From Akkermansiaceae bacterium (GTDB taxonomy: Bacteria; Verrucomicrobiota; Verrucomicrobiia; Verrucomicrobiales; Akkermansiaceae): DNA of 64,000 nt. Of this stretch, positions 1 through 9,999 are shown in pieces; the stretch's first letter is position 1; every line of letters begins with the position of its first letter. Below the pieces are notes generated by a model. That model ran no database searches and was not told the DNA's origin. It saw nothing but the letters and a program-made list of their open reading frames with translations. The stretch lies in the NCBI GenBank assembly GCA_025354565.1, contig JANXMQ010000161.1, positions 27,681 to 91,680 of the forward strand, in the 5' to 3' direction. The position numbers were made by a program, and so were the translations under genes.

Positions 1-413
1 ACGACATCGCCTGATTCATCGATAAATTTGCCATATTTGTTAGATTTCTTGTCCACCACTTTTTCGAGAATGTAGAACGTGCCAACCGGCGTGGGCCGTG
101 CGGGAATGCCGGAGCAGATCGGGTAATCCATGGCGATTTCATCGCCATTATAGAGATAGGCGCGCTGGAGGGCGAGATTCACCTTGATTGAGGAGTTGGA
201 CGCATTGGTGCGCGAGAGGAGTTCCTCGTTTTTCCATACGTCATAGGTTTTCGGGTAATGTGGCTCCGCCTTAAAATGGTCGTAGGTGCCCGCTGGATAG
301 CGATTCACTGGTTTGCCATCCTTGGTGGTGGCCGGGGTTTGGTTGGCGCAGTTCGCGAGGAATAGCGTGGCGATGGCGGCGGTAAGGCGGGCGGCGATTC
401 GGAACTGGTTCAT
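1..413 (-). CDS. L,D-transpeptidase (YkuD family) lipoprotein, partial
   Basis: The reading frame starts at an ATG and runs off the left edge of the window, so the C-terminal catalytic part is missing. The first 22 residues form a hydrophobic signal ending LFLANC, a somewhat non-standard lipobox with Cys22. From about residue 64 the sequence matches the start of a YkuD domain: KVNLALQRAYLYNGDEIA, then CSGIPARPTPVGTFYILEK. The catalytic H/S-HG-C motif would lie outside the window. YkuD enzymes make 3-3 peptidoglycan cross-links or attach proteins to the wall, so an envelope location is expected. The family call is firm; the exact role is inference. Confidence 0.8.
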   Translation of the reverse strand, partial: MNQFRIAARLTAAIATLFLANCANQTPATTKDGKPVNRYPAGTYDHFKAEPHYPKTYDVWKNEELLSRTNASNSSIKVNLALQRAYLYNGDEIAMDYPICSGIPARPTPVGTFYILEKVVDKKSNKYGKFIDESGDV

Positions 414-713
414 GGATTGGACGCGTAGGACGCGGCGGAGTTAGGCGAGATTTTACGAAATTGCAACCTTCATGCGATATTGAAAATTGGCAACGCGTCA
501 AAGCGCATCCAGCTCGCTAGCTCCCGCAGGCGACAGTTCACAGCGCCCCCTCATTTATCGGAGATAATTACAATGTTCTGAGACGCGGCCAAGCATTCCA
601 GACATTATGAAATCCAATTTAGCCATCATCGCCGTTACGGTCGCCGTCATCAGATTCGGAATCTTTCTCGCCGGGCGGTGCAGCGTTCCCGATCAATCGC
701 CTGAAAAATCGGC

Positions 714-3700
714 TCATTTCGTGAGTGCTGTTTTCAGGAACGGGGCGGTGCGGGAGGTCAGTGACTTCACGATTTTTTCGGGCGGGCCTTGAGCGATAAT
801 CTGGCCGCCGCCGTCGCCTGCCTCGGGACCGAGGTCGAGGATCCAATCCGCTTCGGCGGCGACGGCCATGTGGTGCTCGATGACGACGACGGTGTGGCCT
901 TCATCGACGAGGCGGTGGAGGACGTCGATGAGGCGTTGGACGTCCTCCAGGTGGAGGCCGACGGTGGGTTCCTCAATTAGATAGAGGTTGCGCTGGCTGA
1001 GCGCGGCATTGTTGAGAGTGGCCTTGGTGCCGCGGCCTTTGGTGAGTTCGGAAACGAGCTTGATGCGTTGGGCCTCACCGCCTGATAGAGTGGGCGAAGG
1101 TTGGCCAAGCTGAAGGTAGCCAAGACCGGTGTCCACCATGAGCTTGAGCGGGTGAGAAATGCGCGGCTGGGACTCGAAAAATGCAGATGCCTCGTCGATG
1201 GTCATGGCTAACACCTGACCGATGTTTTTCTGGCGGAAGGTGACGTCCAAGGTGGCGGGGTTGTAGCGCTGGCCGTTGCACGACTCGCAATGGACCCAGG
1301 TGGAGGGGAGGAAATCCATTTCCAGTTTCACTCGCCCGTTGCCCTTGCACTCGGGGCAGCGGCCGTTGTCGGTGTTGAAGGAAAATCGCGAGGCGTCGAA
1401 GCCTCTCATGCGGGCCTCGGGAAGCTGGGCGAAAAGGGCGCGGATGTGGTCGAAAACTTTGACGTAGGTGGCGGGGCAGGAGCGGGAAGTTTTGCCGATG
1501 GGGGATTGATCGACTTCGTAGCAAGCTTTGATTTGTTTCTCGCCGCTGGTTTTGGAGTAAGGCTTCGTTAACTTGGGCTGGCGGTTGAAAACCGCTGCCA
1601 CGCAGGAGTGCATGAGCGAAGATTTCCCGGAACCGGAAATTCCTGTTAGCACGGTGAGGCGGCTGAGCGGGATGGCAGCGTCGATGTGTTTTAGGTTATT
1701 AGCGTGGCAGTCGGCGATCGTTAAAAACGGGTGGTCTTTGCGAACAGGACGACGCTTACCACGGATGGGATGGGTGATGATGGCGGACAGGGCGCGGTAG
1801 GTGGGAGAGTTTGCGAGCTTGGCAGCAGACTTTTTACTCGTGGGCGAGACGCCCACGCTCCTTGAGGGTGGTTTGCCTTGATAGACGATTTCGCCGCCGA
1901 GGCGACCGGCTCCGGGGCCGAGGTCGATGAGGTGATCCGCTGCGGCGATGGTGTCTTCGTCGTGCTCGACGATGATGAGGGAATTTCCCTGATCGCGGAG
2001 GGCGATGAGGGTTTTGAGCAGCGCAGCATTGTCGCGGGGGTGGAGGCCGATGGTGGGTTCGTCCAGAACGTAGAGCACGCCGCGCAGGTTGGAACCGAGT
2101 TGGGCGGCGAGGCGGATGCGTTGGGATTCGCCGCCTGATAGAGTGTTGCCGGAGCGGTCGAGTTGGAGGTAGCCGAGACCGACTTCCTGGAGAAATGCGA
2201 GGCGCTGACGGATCTCGGGGAGGATGTCGCGGGCGATGAGGGTAGCGCGATCAGCGGGGAAGGATAGGTTTTGAAAATGGTTGGATGCGGCGTCGATGGA
2301 GAGATTGCCGAGGTCGGAAATGGCGGTGGAGGAGTCGGAGCGAGACGCTCCTTTCACGGTCTGGGGCGGGACGCCCCAGCCACTTGTCGCTCCTTTGGAA
2401 CTCCCTTGCAGCCTTACGGCGGAGGCGGTGGGGTTGAGGCGGGAGCCGTGGCAGGCGGGGCACTCGATCAGCTCGATGTCGTCCATGCGGTCGATGGCGC
2501 GGTCGGCATCGAGCTCGGCAGCTAGGACGGAATCGAAACGGGAGGTGTCGAGGTGCTGGCGGCGTTTGGGGACGCGGCCGTGACCCCGGCATTCGAGGCA
2601 CCAGCCGTGCGGGGAGTTGAAGGAGAAGAGGCGGGGATCGAGTTCCTCGAAGGATTTGTTGCAGGATGGACAACTCGATTTCGTGGAGAGGAGGATGAAT
2701 TTTTTGTCGGCGGTGTGGAGCTTGATAAGACCTTTGCCGATTTCGAGGGCGCGTTCGATGGAGGGTTGAAGATCGTGGATTGTAGATTTGGTGACTTGGG
2801 GCTTTTTCAGACTTGTGGGCGAGACGCCCACACTCCTTGAATCCCACACGACCACGTCGATGTCGTGTTCCTTGAAACGTTCGAGGCGGGTGAAGCCCTC
2901 GGCGTCCTTGAATTGCTTATCAACTAACAGGCGGGTGAAGCCTTGTTTGAGTGCCCACTCGGCGATCTCGTTGTGGTAGCCTTTTTTGCCCCGGATGATC
3001 GGGGCGAGGAGGGTGACGGGTCCGGTTTTGAGATGGGCGCGGATGGTGTTCTCGATGGCTGATAGGGACTGGCGCTCGACCGGGACGTGGCAGTCCGGGC
3101 AATGGAGGGTGCCAAGTTTTGAATAGAGCAGGCGGATGAAATTCCAGAGTTCGGTCACGGTGGCGACGGTGGATTTTCCGCCGCCTTGGGAGATGCGTTG
3201 CTCGATGGCGACGGTGGGCGGGAGGCCTTGGAGTTGGTCGATCTCGGGTTTTTCTAACTGCTCGGCGAACTGGCGGGCGTATGCGGACATCGAGTCGAGG
3301 AAGCGGCGCTGGCCCTCGGCGAAGAGGATGTCAAAGGCCAGAGTGGACTTGCCGGAACCTGATAGACCGGAGATCACGACGAGCTGGTCGCGCGGGATGT
3401 CGAGGGAGATGTTCTTCAGATTGTGGTGGCGGGCACCGCGGAGGGTGATGCGGTTTGAAGAGAGTTGAGAGTTGAGAGTTGATGGTTGATAGGAAGGGGA
3501 AGAAGGGGAGAGACCCAGAGCTTGTTTGAGGAAATGGGCGGTGGGGGTGTTGAGTTTGGCGACGGCTTCGGGCGGGCCTTGAGCGACTAACTGGCCACCG
3601 TGTTGGCCGGCTTCGGGGCCGAGGTCGAGGATCCAATCGGCGGATTTGATGACGTCGAGATTGTGTTCGATAACGAGGAGGGAATGGCCAGAAGCGACGA

Positions 3701-6509
3701 GTTTTTGGAAAACGGATAACAGGTTTTCGATATCGGAGAAATGGAGGCCAGTGGTGGGTTCGTCGAGGATGAGGAGTTTCGAGTGCGGAACGCGGAGTGA
3801 GGAGTGCGGAGTGGAAGATGAAGCGAGGAGTTGGCAGAGTTTGAGGCGTTGGGCCTCGCCGCCGGAGAGGGTGTTGAGGGGTTGGCCGAGCTTGAGGTAG
3901 CCAAGGCCGACCTCGGCAAGGGGGGCGAGGAGCTTGATGATTTGTTGGTGACGCTTGGCGTGGGCCACGGGGATGCCGGTGGTTACCGCGTAGAAGGCGA
4001 TGGCGTCAGCGACGGTTAGATTGAGAATATCATCTACGGATTTTCCGCGATAGAGGAGTTCCAGGGTGGAGGATTTGTAGCGTTTGCCGTTGCAGTCCGG
4101 GCAGGTGACGTAGAGGTCGGAGAGGAACTGCATTTCGACTTTTTCAAAACCATTGCCAGCACAGCGGTCGCAGCGGCCTGCACCGGAATTGAAAGAGAAG
4201 AAGCCGGTGTTGAGATCGCGGGCCTTGGCCTCGGGAGTGCAGGCGAAGAGCTGGCGGATGGGATCGAAGGCTCCAAGGAAAACGGCGGGCGTGGAACGCG
4301 GGGTGCGAGCGACGGCGGTTTGATCGACGAGTTCGACACCGCTCAGGTGCTGCGAGCCGTTGAGGCCCTTGAGCGGGGCTGCCTCGCCATCCGCTTGCTG
4401 GCCGAGTTTGCGGGCGAGATTGAGGTAGAGGACATCGTGCGCGAAGGTGGATTTTCCGGAACCGGAGACGCCAGTTAGAACGGTGAAGAGACCGAGTGGG
4501 AGATCGACATCGAGTTTTTTGAGATTGTGACGGGTGGCTCCTCTGATGGAGAGGATGGCTTTGGTGGGCTTGCGGCGGGTGGTGGGGATGGCGATGGATT
4601 TCGTGCCATCAAGCCACGGGAGAGTGCCGATTGAGGATTTTTGATTTTTGATTTTTGATTTTTTACTCGTGGGCGAGACGCCCATGCTCCTTGAGGGCGG
4701 GCCTTGATAGATTAAGGTGCCGCCGTAGGAGCCTGCGCCGGGGCCGAGATCGACGAGGTGGTCGGCGGCTTGCATGACGGTTTGCTCGTGCTCGACGACG
4801 ACGAGGGTGTTGCCCTTGTCGCGGAGCCCGTGCATGACGCCGACGAGGCGGTCGATGTCGCGAGGATGGAGGCCGACGGTGGGTTCGTCGAGGACGAAAA
4901 GAGTGCCAGTTAGGGAGGCACCGAGGCAGGTAGTTAGATTCACGCGTTCGACCTCGCCACCGGATAGGGTCCGTGTCTGGCGATCAAGGGTCAGGTAGCC
5001 GAGGCCGACTTGATCGAGGTAGCCGAGGCGGGAAGTAATTTCCGTTAGGACGAGATCAAGGGTGGGATCGGACGGACGATTAGAGATTAGAGATTTGAGA
5101 TTTGTGAACCAAGGGAGGAGATCGGAGAGGGAGAGCGACCAGAGATCGGGGAGGGATTTGCCATTTACCTTGAAGCAGAGGGATTCGGGCTGGAGGCGCT
5201 TGCCACGACAGGCGTCACAGGTGGTGTAGGAGCGGTAGCGGGAGAGAAAGATGCGGACCTGCATCTTGTAGGCCTTGGTTTCGAGCCAGTCGAAGAAGCC
5301 TTTGACGCCATACCAATCACCCGATTGCCAGAGCGCTTCGAGCTCGTCGGCAGTGAGATTCGCGGACTTACGATCTCCATAGTAGATCCATTCTTGTTCG
5401 GCTGCTGATAGATCTTCGAAGGGGATCTTGGTGTCGATGTCACGCTCGTTGCAATTCCTAACGAGATCGCGCAGGCACTCGTCGCCACGCTCGCCTTGGA
5501 AGGGTTTGATGGCTCCTTGGGCGATGGATAGAGATGGGTCGGGGACGGCTTTTTCGAGGTCGATGCCGATGACGCGGCCGAAGCCCCGGCATTTCGGGCA
5601 GGCACCTAACGGCGAATTGAAGGAGAAGAGGGCCGGAGTGGGTGGGCGGAGGGTGAAGCCGGTTTTGGGGTTGGTCCAAGTGGTGCTGAACGCACGGGAC
5701 AGAGCAAGATGCTCCGTCAATGGTTTGGAGCGAGACACTCCAGCCACTTCCACACCTTTCACGGTCGCGTGGCCTTTGCCGAGGGTGAAGGCGGCTTCGA
5801 GGGCTTCGAGGAGGCGGGAGTAGTTTTCGGGCGTTAGAGTTAGGCGATCTTGGATGACTTGGATGACAGGCGGAAATTTGGCTTGGCGGATGGAATCCGC
5901 CGCCACGTCGTCGGTGCGGATGATTTCACCGTTGATGAGAATGCGGAGGTAGCCTTGGGCATTGAGAAAAGGGAAAAATTCCGCGCTTTTCGCGTTGGCG
6001 GGAACGGGAATGGGGAATGTGATAAGAACGGGCTGCGTTGATAGATTTGAAGTGGCCCAAGTGGCGGCGGAGTCGGGGGTGTCGGGCTGAATGGGGTCGC
6101 CAGTTTTCGGATCGTAGCCGATGCCGAGGCGGGCGAAAAGGAGCTTGAGGTAGTCGTTGATTTCAGTTAGCGTGCCGACGGTGGAACGGGTGGTGCGGAC
6201 GTGGTTTTTTTGCTCGATGGCGATGGCAGGCGGGATGCCCTCGATGTGATCGACGGCAGGCTTGTCCATGCGGTCGAAAAATTGCCGGACGTAAGGGGAA
6301 AACGTCTCGACGTAGCGCCGCTGCCCCTCGGCATAGAGCGTGTGGAAGGCGAGCGAGGATTTCCCGGAGCCGGACGGCCCGGTGACAACGGTGAGCCTGT
6401 TGAGGGGGATCTCGAGATCGAAGCCCTGAAGATTGTGTTGGTGGCAGCCGCGGAGTAGGATCGCGGGTCGGGGAGCGTGGGAGGCGGATTTCTTGTCAAT
6501 TTTCGGCAC
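714..6509 (-). CDS. uvrA: Double-length UvrA excinuclease subunit (two fused UvrA units)
   Basis: This 1931-residue protein is about twice the usual ~940 residues and contains two complete UvrA units. UvrA is the damage-recognition ATPase of nucleotide excision repair and works as a dimer with UvrB. Four Walker A motifs are visible: GPSGSGKSS (residues 44-52), GVSGSGKST (~680), GLSGSGKST (~1048) and GISGSGKSS (~1621). Each ABC module has an LSGGE signature. Zinc-module cysteines are present (CPKC, CDAC, CDRC, CPDC and others). The first CxxC after the LFARLG segment is lost in unit 1 (YDPKTG) but kept in unit 2 (CPDC). The last Walker B reads LIEEPT instead of LDEPT. The start is GTG. Linkers carry many in-frame small repeats, listed separately. 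It may act as a covalent dimer. Confidence 0.95.
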   Translation of the reverse strand: MPKIDKKSASHAPRPAILLRGCHQHNLQGFDLEIPLNRLTVVTGPSGSGKSSLAFHTLYAEGQRRYVETFSPYVRQFFDRMDKPAVDHIEGIPPAIAIEQKNHVRTTRSTVGTLTEINDYLKLLFARLGIGYDPKTGDPIQPDTPDSAATWATSNLSTQPVLITFPIPVPANAKSAEFFPFLNAQGYLRILINGEIIRTDDVAADSIRQAKFPPVIQVIQDRLTLTPENYSRLLEALEAAFTLGKGHATVKGVEVAGVSRSKPLTEHLALSRAFSTTWTNPKTGFTLRPPTPALFSFNSPLGACPKCRGFGRVIGIDLEKAVPDPSLSIAQGAIKPFQGERGDECLRDLVRNCNERDIDTKIPFEDLSAAEQEWIYYGDRKSANLTADELEALWQSGDWYGVKGFFDWLETKAYKMQVRIFLSRYRSYTTCDACRGKRLQPESLCFKVNGKSLPDLWSLSLSDLLPWFTNLKSLISNRPSDPTLDLVLTEITSRLGYLDQVGLGYLTLDRQTRTLSGGEVERVNLTTCLGASLTGTLFVLDEPTVGLHPRDIDRLVGVMHGLRDKGNTLVVVEHEQTVMQAADHLVDLGPGAGSYGGTLIYQGPPSRSMGVSPTSKKSKIKNQKSSIGTLPWLDGTKSIAIPTTRRKPTKAILSIRGATRHNLKKLDVDLPLGLFTVLTGVSGSGKSTFAHDVLYLNLARKLGQQADGEAAPLKGLNGSQHLSGVELVDQTAVARTPRSTPAVFLGAFDPIRQLFACTPEAKARDLNTGFFSFNSGAGRCDRCAGNGFEKVEMQFLSDLYVTCPDCNGKRYKSSTLELLYRGKSVDDILNLTVADAIAFYAVTTGIPVAHAKRHQQIIKLLAPLAEVGLGYLKLGQPLNTLSGGEAQRLKLCQLLASSSTPHSSLRVPHSKLLILDEPTTGLHFSDIENLLSVFQKLVASGHSLLVIEHNLDVIKSADWILDLGPEAGQHGGQLVAQGPPEAVAKLNTPTAHFLKQALGLSPSSPSYQPSTLNSQLSSNRITLRGARHHNLKNISLDIPRDQLVVISGLSGSGKSTLAFDILFAEGQRRFLDSMSAYARQFAEQLEKPEIDQLQGLPPTVAIEQRISQGGGKSTVATVTELWNFIRLLYSKLGTLHCPDCHVPVERQSLSAIENTIRAHLKTGPVTLLAPIIRGKKGYHNEIAEWALKQGFTRLLVDKQFKDAEGFTRLERFKEHDIDVVVWDSRSVGVSPTSLKKPQVTKSTIHDLQPSIERALEIGKGLIKLHTADKKFILLSTKSSCPSCNKSFEELDPRLFSFNSPHGWCLECRGHGRVPKRRQHLDTSRFDSVLAAELDADRAIDRMDDIELIECPACHGSRLNPTASAVRLQGSSKGATSGWGVPPQTVKGASRSDSSTAISDLGNLSIDAASNHFQNLSFPADRATLIARDILPEIRQRLAFLQEVGLGYLQLDRSGNTLSGGESQRIRLAAQLGSNLRGVLYVLDEPTIGLHPRDNAALLKTLIALRDQGNSLIIVEHDEDTIAAADHLIDLGPGAGRLGGEIVYQGKPPSRSVGVSPTSKKSAAKLANSPTYRALSAIITHPIRGKRRPVRKDHPFLTIADCHANNLKHIDAAIPLSRLTVLTGISGSGKSSLMHSCVAAVFNRQPKLTKPYSKTSGEKQIKACYEVDQSPIGKTSRSCPATYVKVFDHIRALFAQLPEARMRGFDASRFSFNTDNGRCPECKGNGRVKLEMDFLPSTWVHCESCNGQRYNPATLDVTFRQKNIGQVLAMTIDEASAFFESQPRISHPLKLMVDTGLGYLQLGQPSPTLSGGEAQRIKLVSELTKGRGTKATLNNAALSQRNLYLIEEPTVGLHLEDVQRLIDVLHRLVDEGHTVVVIEHHMAVAAEADWILDLGPEAGDGGGQIIAQGPPEKIVKSLTSRTAPFLKTALTK
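1579..1597. repeat. Palindromic repeat (GCGGTTGAAAACCGC type) inside uvrA
   Basis: The dyad GCGGTTGAAAACCGC is followed by TGCCACG. It lies in frame just after the fourth Walker A motif of UvrA and encodes [10 protein letters not shown] in the gene's sense. The same palindrome occurs twice near 11.8 kb. Confidence 0.7.
1829..1867. repeat. Palindromic repeat (GTGGGC-GAGAC-GCCCAC type) inside uvrA
   Basis: A perfect 6-bp stem GTGGGC/GCCCAC around the loop GAGAC, followed by GCTCCTTGAG. It is translated in frame as part of [13 protein letters not shown]. Two further copies occur in the same gene. Confidence 0.75.
2337..2395. repeat. Pair of palindromic repeats inside uvrA
   Basis: Two dyads sit back to back. 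The first is GGAGC-GAGAC-GCTCC and the second is TGGGGC-GGGAC-GCCCCA followed by AGCCACTT. Both share the C-G[AG]GAC-G loop of the other copies in this gene. They are read in frame as a Gly/Ser/Pro-rich insert in unit 2 of UvrA. Confidence 0.65.
2811..2840. repeat. Palindromic repeat (GTGGGC-GAGAC-GCCCAC type) inside uvrA
   Basis: Stem GTGGGC/GCCCAC around GAGAC, followed by ACTCCTTGA. It encodes RSVGVSPTS in frame, nearly the same peptide as at the two sister copies. Confidence 0.75.
3461..3488. repeat. Heptanucleotide tandem repeat (AGAGTTG) in uvrA linker
   Basis: Three exact AGAGTTG units are followed by ATGGTTG. The tract is translated within the linker between UvrA units 1 and 2 (STLNSQLSS). 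Confidence 0.75.
3781..3815. repeat. Heptanucleotide tandem repeat (GAGTGCG-like) in uvrA
   Basis: Five heptamers: GAGTGCG, GAACGCG, GAGTGAG, GAGTGCG, GAGTGGA. They encode an insert containing HSSLRVPHS just before the Walker B strand of the second ABC module. Confidence 0.7.
4631..4665. repeat. Heptanucleotide tandem repeat (TTTTTGA) in uvrA
   Basis: Three exact TTTTTGA units are flanked by degenerate ones. The tract abuts the palindrome at 4669 and encodes [10 protein letters not shown] in a linker. Confidence 0.75.
4666..4695. repeat. Palindromic repeat (GTGGGC-GAGAC-GCCCAT type) inside uvrA
   Basis: Third member of the GTGGGC-GAGAC group, with one arm mismatch and the shared flank GCTCCTTGAG. 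It encodes RSMGVSPTS in frame. Confidence 0.75.
5078..5105. repeat. Heptanucleotide tandem repeat (GATTAGA/GATTTGA) in uvrA
   Basis: Four units: GATTAGA twice, then GATTTGA and GATTTGT. They are translated in a linker of UvrA unit 1 (NLKSLISNR). Confidence 0.7.
5726..5750. repeat. Degenerate palindromic repeat inside uvrA
   Basis: GGAGCGAGACACTCC followed by AGCCACTT. It shares the CGAGAC loop and the AGCCACTT flank with the copy near 2.37 kb. It is translated as part of [12 protein letters not shown]. Confidence 0.55.
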
Positions 6510-6601
6510 GCCCGATGGTAAGCGGAAACTTTCCGTCCGCCAGTGGAAGTGTGATATGCGGGTAGAAATATCCGCAGAATTTCAGGCGGAATACCCACGG
6601 T

Positions 6602-8365
6602 CTAGTCAGCACTCAACAAGAGGCTGGGAAAATACTCCGGGGATTCTTTGGTTTGCACGATTTCACTCTGGATGAGCGCGATGGCTCCCGTGTCATTGTC
6701 CGCCTTCAGTCGCTCAATCTGTTTTTCGAGACCTAGGATATAGATGGGAGCCAGCTTGGAGAGATCCTGATGGTACTGGTCGTCAATACCAATTTCTTTC
6801 GCATGATATTCCTCACGGATGGCATCAGCATTATCCACCATGTCGAGTTTTCCCCGGAGCGCATCGGGAATTCTTCCACTGTCATTCCTCAAACTTTCGA
6901 CCGCGACATCCAAGTCACGATTCACGGAAGGGCCGTTGGATTTCATTTTGCGAAGTTGGCGGTTGAGGGCGATTTCAAAGTCGGCAAAATTGTTAGTAAG
7001 GTTCGTGCGATAGGCGAGACTCGTGGGTTTAGCGCGGTCTTGCATGATCTTTTTGGCCCGTGCAAAAAACTCGGTGACGTCGGATTTAGGTGCTGCTTGG
7101 TCAGCGATTGGATCGCCATGATTGGAATCCTCGTCACGCTTTAAATCCGGTTTGACGCCCGGATCGTGCGGCGGGTTGGTTGGAGAATGATCCGGTTCCG
7201 GGGCGACGATCGGGGGCGGTTCCTTGTGCTGATCCTTGGGCGTAAAGGCTGGCTTGGGGGGGGGCTTGATCTGCGGAAGAATCACGATCGGCATCACCTG
7301 TTTGGTAGGTTGCAACTTACGATAGTAGGAATACGCGGCGATGACTCCGCCAGCCACGATCAACAGCACGACGATCATCGGGATGGGCGATGAGTTATTG
7401 ACCTTGGCCGGGGGGGGGCGGCGAACGGTTTGCACCCGGCGGGGGCCGTTGATAGGGGTCGTTCTAGGAATTTTTGGCAGGTTTTCTGCGCGCCTCCGTT
7501 CGGGGGAGGGCAAATTAGGGGTAATTGACGCAACCCTCGGGCCTTTTCCCATCGATGTGGCGATCACCTGTAAATCGGACGCCATCTCCTTAGCGCTGGA
7601 GTAGCGGGCGGCCGGTATGGGCTGAGTAGCGCGCCGGATGATCGTGTCGAAGCGGGGATCGCAGGGGACGATCGTAGAGGCTGGCCGTGGATCCGTGGCG
7701 GGGAGTTTCCCGGTCAATAGTTCGTGAAGCAGGACTCCGACGGAAAAAATGTCGGCTCGATAGTCCACCGAGTGCGGGGAATCGACCACCTCGGGTGCGG
7801 TATAATGAGGCGTTCCGAAAATTTCCTCTCCGACCTCGATTTTCCGCTCGATGGGCCGTGCCAAACCGAAATCGCCGATCTTGGGCTGGGCGTGTTGATC
7901 TAGCAAAATGTTAGACGGCTTGATGTCGCGGTGAAGGATACCGTTTTCGTGGGCGTGGGCGAGACCGTTGCAGATGCCGATGACGAGGCGGGCGACCTCC
8001 GCAGGGGCGATCGCGATGCCGTGGGCAGAGTGATAGATCGACTTGCCGGCGACGAACTCCATGATGATGAAGAGCATGCCCTGTACTTCGCCGAAATCGA
8101 AAACGCTGATGAGATTCGGGTGGTTCAGGCGGGCCATCGCCTTGGCCTCCGCCTCAAAGCTCGCACAGAACGCCGCGTCCTTGCTGAATTCCATGGGCAG
8201 GATTTTCAGCGCCACCGTCCGGTCCAAAGACTTTTGCACCGCATAATAAACCGCACCCATACCGCCGGTAGCGATGAGGCCTTGGATTTCATAGCCCGGA
8301 AACAAGGGGGCCAGATCGGCTGGACTCGGCGCGACAAAGCCGGAATGTAAGTGAGAATCACTCAT
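6602..8365 (-). CDS. Transmembrane Ser/Thr protein kinase (PknB-like)
   Basis: A eukaryotic-type Hanks kinase of 587 residues. The kinase domain spans roughly residues 25-290. It shows the glycine loop TGGMGAV (33-39), catalytic Lys54 in VALK, HRDIKPSN (145-152) with catalytic Asp147, and DFG (165-167). The activation segment ends GTPHYTAPE. A Pro/Arg-rich juxtamembrane stretch leads to one membrane segment (IVVLLIVAGGVIAAYSYY). A Pro-rich, helical extracytoplasmic region without a recognised sensor fold follows. I chose the ATG at 8365 over an in-frame TTG four codons upstream. Its substrate is not evident; it lies head-to-tail with uvrA, 92 bp away. Confidence 0.92.
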   Translation of the reverse strand: MSDSHLHSGFVAPSPADLAPLFPGYEIQGLIATGGMGAVYYAVQKSLDRTVALKILPMEFSKDAAFCASFEAEAKAMARLNHPNLISVFDFGEVQGMLFIIMEFVAGKSIYHSAHGIAIAPAEVARLVIGICNGLAHAHENGILHRDIKPSNILLDQHAQPKIGDFGLARPIERKIEVGEEIFGTPHYTAPEVVDSPHSVDYRADIFSVGVLLHELLTGKLPATDPRPASTIVPCDPRFDTIIRRATQPIPAARYSSAKEMASDLQVIATSMGKGPRVASITPNLPSPERRRAENLPKIPRTTPINGPRRVQTVRRPPPAKVNNSSPIPMIVVLLIVAGGVIAAYSYYRKLQPTKQVMPIVILPQIKPPPKPAFTPKDQHKEPPPIVAPEPDHSPTNPPHDPGVKPDLKRDEDSNHGDPIADQAAPKSDVTEFFARAKKIMQDRAKPTSLAYRTNLTNNFADFEIALNRQLRKMKSNGPSVNRDLDVAVESLRNDSGRIPDALRGKLDMVDNADAIREEYHAKEIGIDDQYHQDLSKLAPIYILGLEKQIERLKADNDTGAIALIQSEIVQTKESPEYFPSLLLSAD

Positions 8366-8491
8366 GAGGAAGGGCAAAACAAAGGCGCTAGCATACAGGT
8401 GATACTAATCTTCGTAAACCTCGTATTTCAAGACTAATGATCCGCAACACGGTTATCCCCGAGAGCACCAATCGCCACAACCGAGCCGTTT

Positions 8492-9862
8492 TCACCCACG
8501 GAATGGCGCGTGATAAATGAACCACTCGGGCAGCTTGATCGCGGTATTATAGAGCATGTGGAGCGCAACGACCGTGGTCAGCGAGCCGGTTCCAGCATAG
8601 AGCAGTGCGCAGGAAAAACCAAAAATCCCCACACTCACCAAGCCGTAGCCATCATAAAAATGCAGCGTTGCAAATACCGCCGATGACACCAACGCCGCCG
8701 CAATGACCCCGATCCGGTTGCGGCACGCGCGGAACAAGACCCCACGGTAAAGAATTTCTTCGGCGAGCGGGCCGAGTATGCAGGCGGAAATCACCGCGAA
8801 GGCCAGCCCCCACAGCCCGGCATCCCCCGCATTCAGGCCACCGCCCGGCTCGTTCGATCCCGCACCGAGCGTCCGCTGTAATCCAAGATCGATGATCATC
8901 AACAGCGAAAATATGCCAAAGAGTGCTCTCACCGCGACCGGTCGGTTCATTCCCATCACCCGGACCGCATGGCTGGGACGGCGAAAAATTAGTCCCAGCG
9001 CGATCAGAGACGGCAGCATTCGAGCGGCGGAATCCAGAAAAATCCCCACCGCGGGATGCAGCCCCGGCAAGCTGTCGATACCCACTTCCAGCGTCATCGT
9101 GAAGCCGATCCATGCCAGCGTGGCGACGAGGAAAACCACCAAACCGAGCGAGATAGGCCATGCTCCGCCGTAACCTTTAGGGTGATTGGAAAGACCGGCT
9201 TTCATACAGCGCAAGGCATGAGGAATGAAAGCAATACCGACCAGTCCGAGCAACCAGACTAGCGTTCTTGCGACCACCACCCGGGTCTTCAACTGCAAGT
9301 TATCCTGCCCGTAACTCTGACGCCAATGCGCCGCAGGTGGCGCATTTTGCTCCCAGTCATCAATCAATTTCGCGTGCCACCAAGTGCCCCGGTGATTGGC
9401 CAGCAACCGCGAGGTTTCCTGAAAATCCGAGATCATCCGCCCCTGCAAAACTTGCCCGAGCGTGTCCTGCATCGGCACCCTTTCTTGTTCTGACTTGACG
9501 ATGGCGAAGGCCTCCAAGCCCTGCGCGGAAATGGATTTTGCTTTTGCCAGTTTCCCCAAAACATTCAAGGCCGCACGCCGAGCCACCACCGGATCATCCA
9601 CCCCGGCCAGCCATTTCAACCATGGCGGATCATCCGCCATCGTCTCGGCCAGCCGTAGATCGCGGTCGATTTTCACCAAGGCGATCTCCTCCGTCTCTGG
9701 CGCATAGCCCACCTCTTTGCCGGTATAGTGATCCCACAACCAGATGCCCAGAATGAATGCTAATAAGGCAATGAACGGCTCAGGATAATCCCGGCGCAAA
9801 ATGATGCGGTAGGGGTTTCCGGGCGGGATCGTAGCTGCCGAGATTTTCTTGATGACTCGCAA
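8492..9862 (-). CDS. CPBP family intramembrane metalloprotease
   Basis: A 456-residue polytopic membrane protein. The C-terminal half carries the CPBP (CAAX prenyl protease/Abi) signature: EEILYRGVLFRACRNRIG, the glutamate-pair motif of the active site, then LHFYDGYG and a late HMLYN supplying histidine and asparagine. The N-terminal part has a signal-anchor helix and a long soluble loop (residues ~40-180) before the membrane core. Family members are intramembrane proteases; bacterial substrates are mostly unknown. It is divergent from a second CPBP gene 137 bp away, so the two probably share a promoter region. Confidence 0.88.
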   Translation of the reverse strand: MRVIKKISAATIPPGNPYRIILRRDYPEPFIALLAFILGIWLWDHYTGKEVGYAPETEEIALVKIDRDLRLAETMADDPPWLKWLAGVDDPVVARRAALNVLGKLAKAKSISAQGLEAFAIVKSEQERVPMQDTLGQVLQGRMISDFQETSRLLANHRGTWWHAKLIDDWEQNAPPAAHWRQSYGQDNLQLKTRVVVARTLVWLLGLVGIAFIPHALRCMKAGLSNHPKGYGGAWPISLGLVVFLVATLAWIGFTMTLEVGIDSLPGLHPAVGIFLDSAARMLPSLIALGLIFRRPSHAVRVMGMNRPVAVRALFGIFSLLMIIDLGLQRTLGAGSNEPGGGLNAGDAGLWGLAFAVISACILGPLAEEILYRGVLFRACRNRIGVIAAALVSSAVFATLHFYDGYGLVSVGIFGFSCALLYAGTGSLTTVVALHMLYNTAIKLPEWFIYHAPFRG

Positions 9863-9999
9863 GCTTTTCTAAAAAATTCTCAATTAGCAAGACATCCTTG
9901 ATTATCATTTTTTATAAATTATCACCTTGGTGAAACGATGAATTTTTCCACTGGCGGCTTTGAGCGCGACGACGCAGGGTTCCCGCGAAGCTCATCGAC

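Noticed and set aside
607..792. 61-codon plus-strand frame after the uvrA stop
   Set aside because: Its second half lies antisense to the uvrA 3' end, and there is no motif or start signal.
714..6509. Possibility that uvrA is two genes joined by sequencing error
   Set aside because: The frame is open throughout with all four ATPase modules in order, and the linker between units is coding in style, so a true fusion is more likely.
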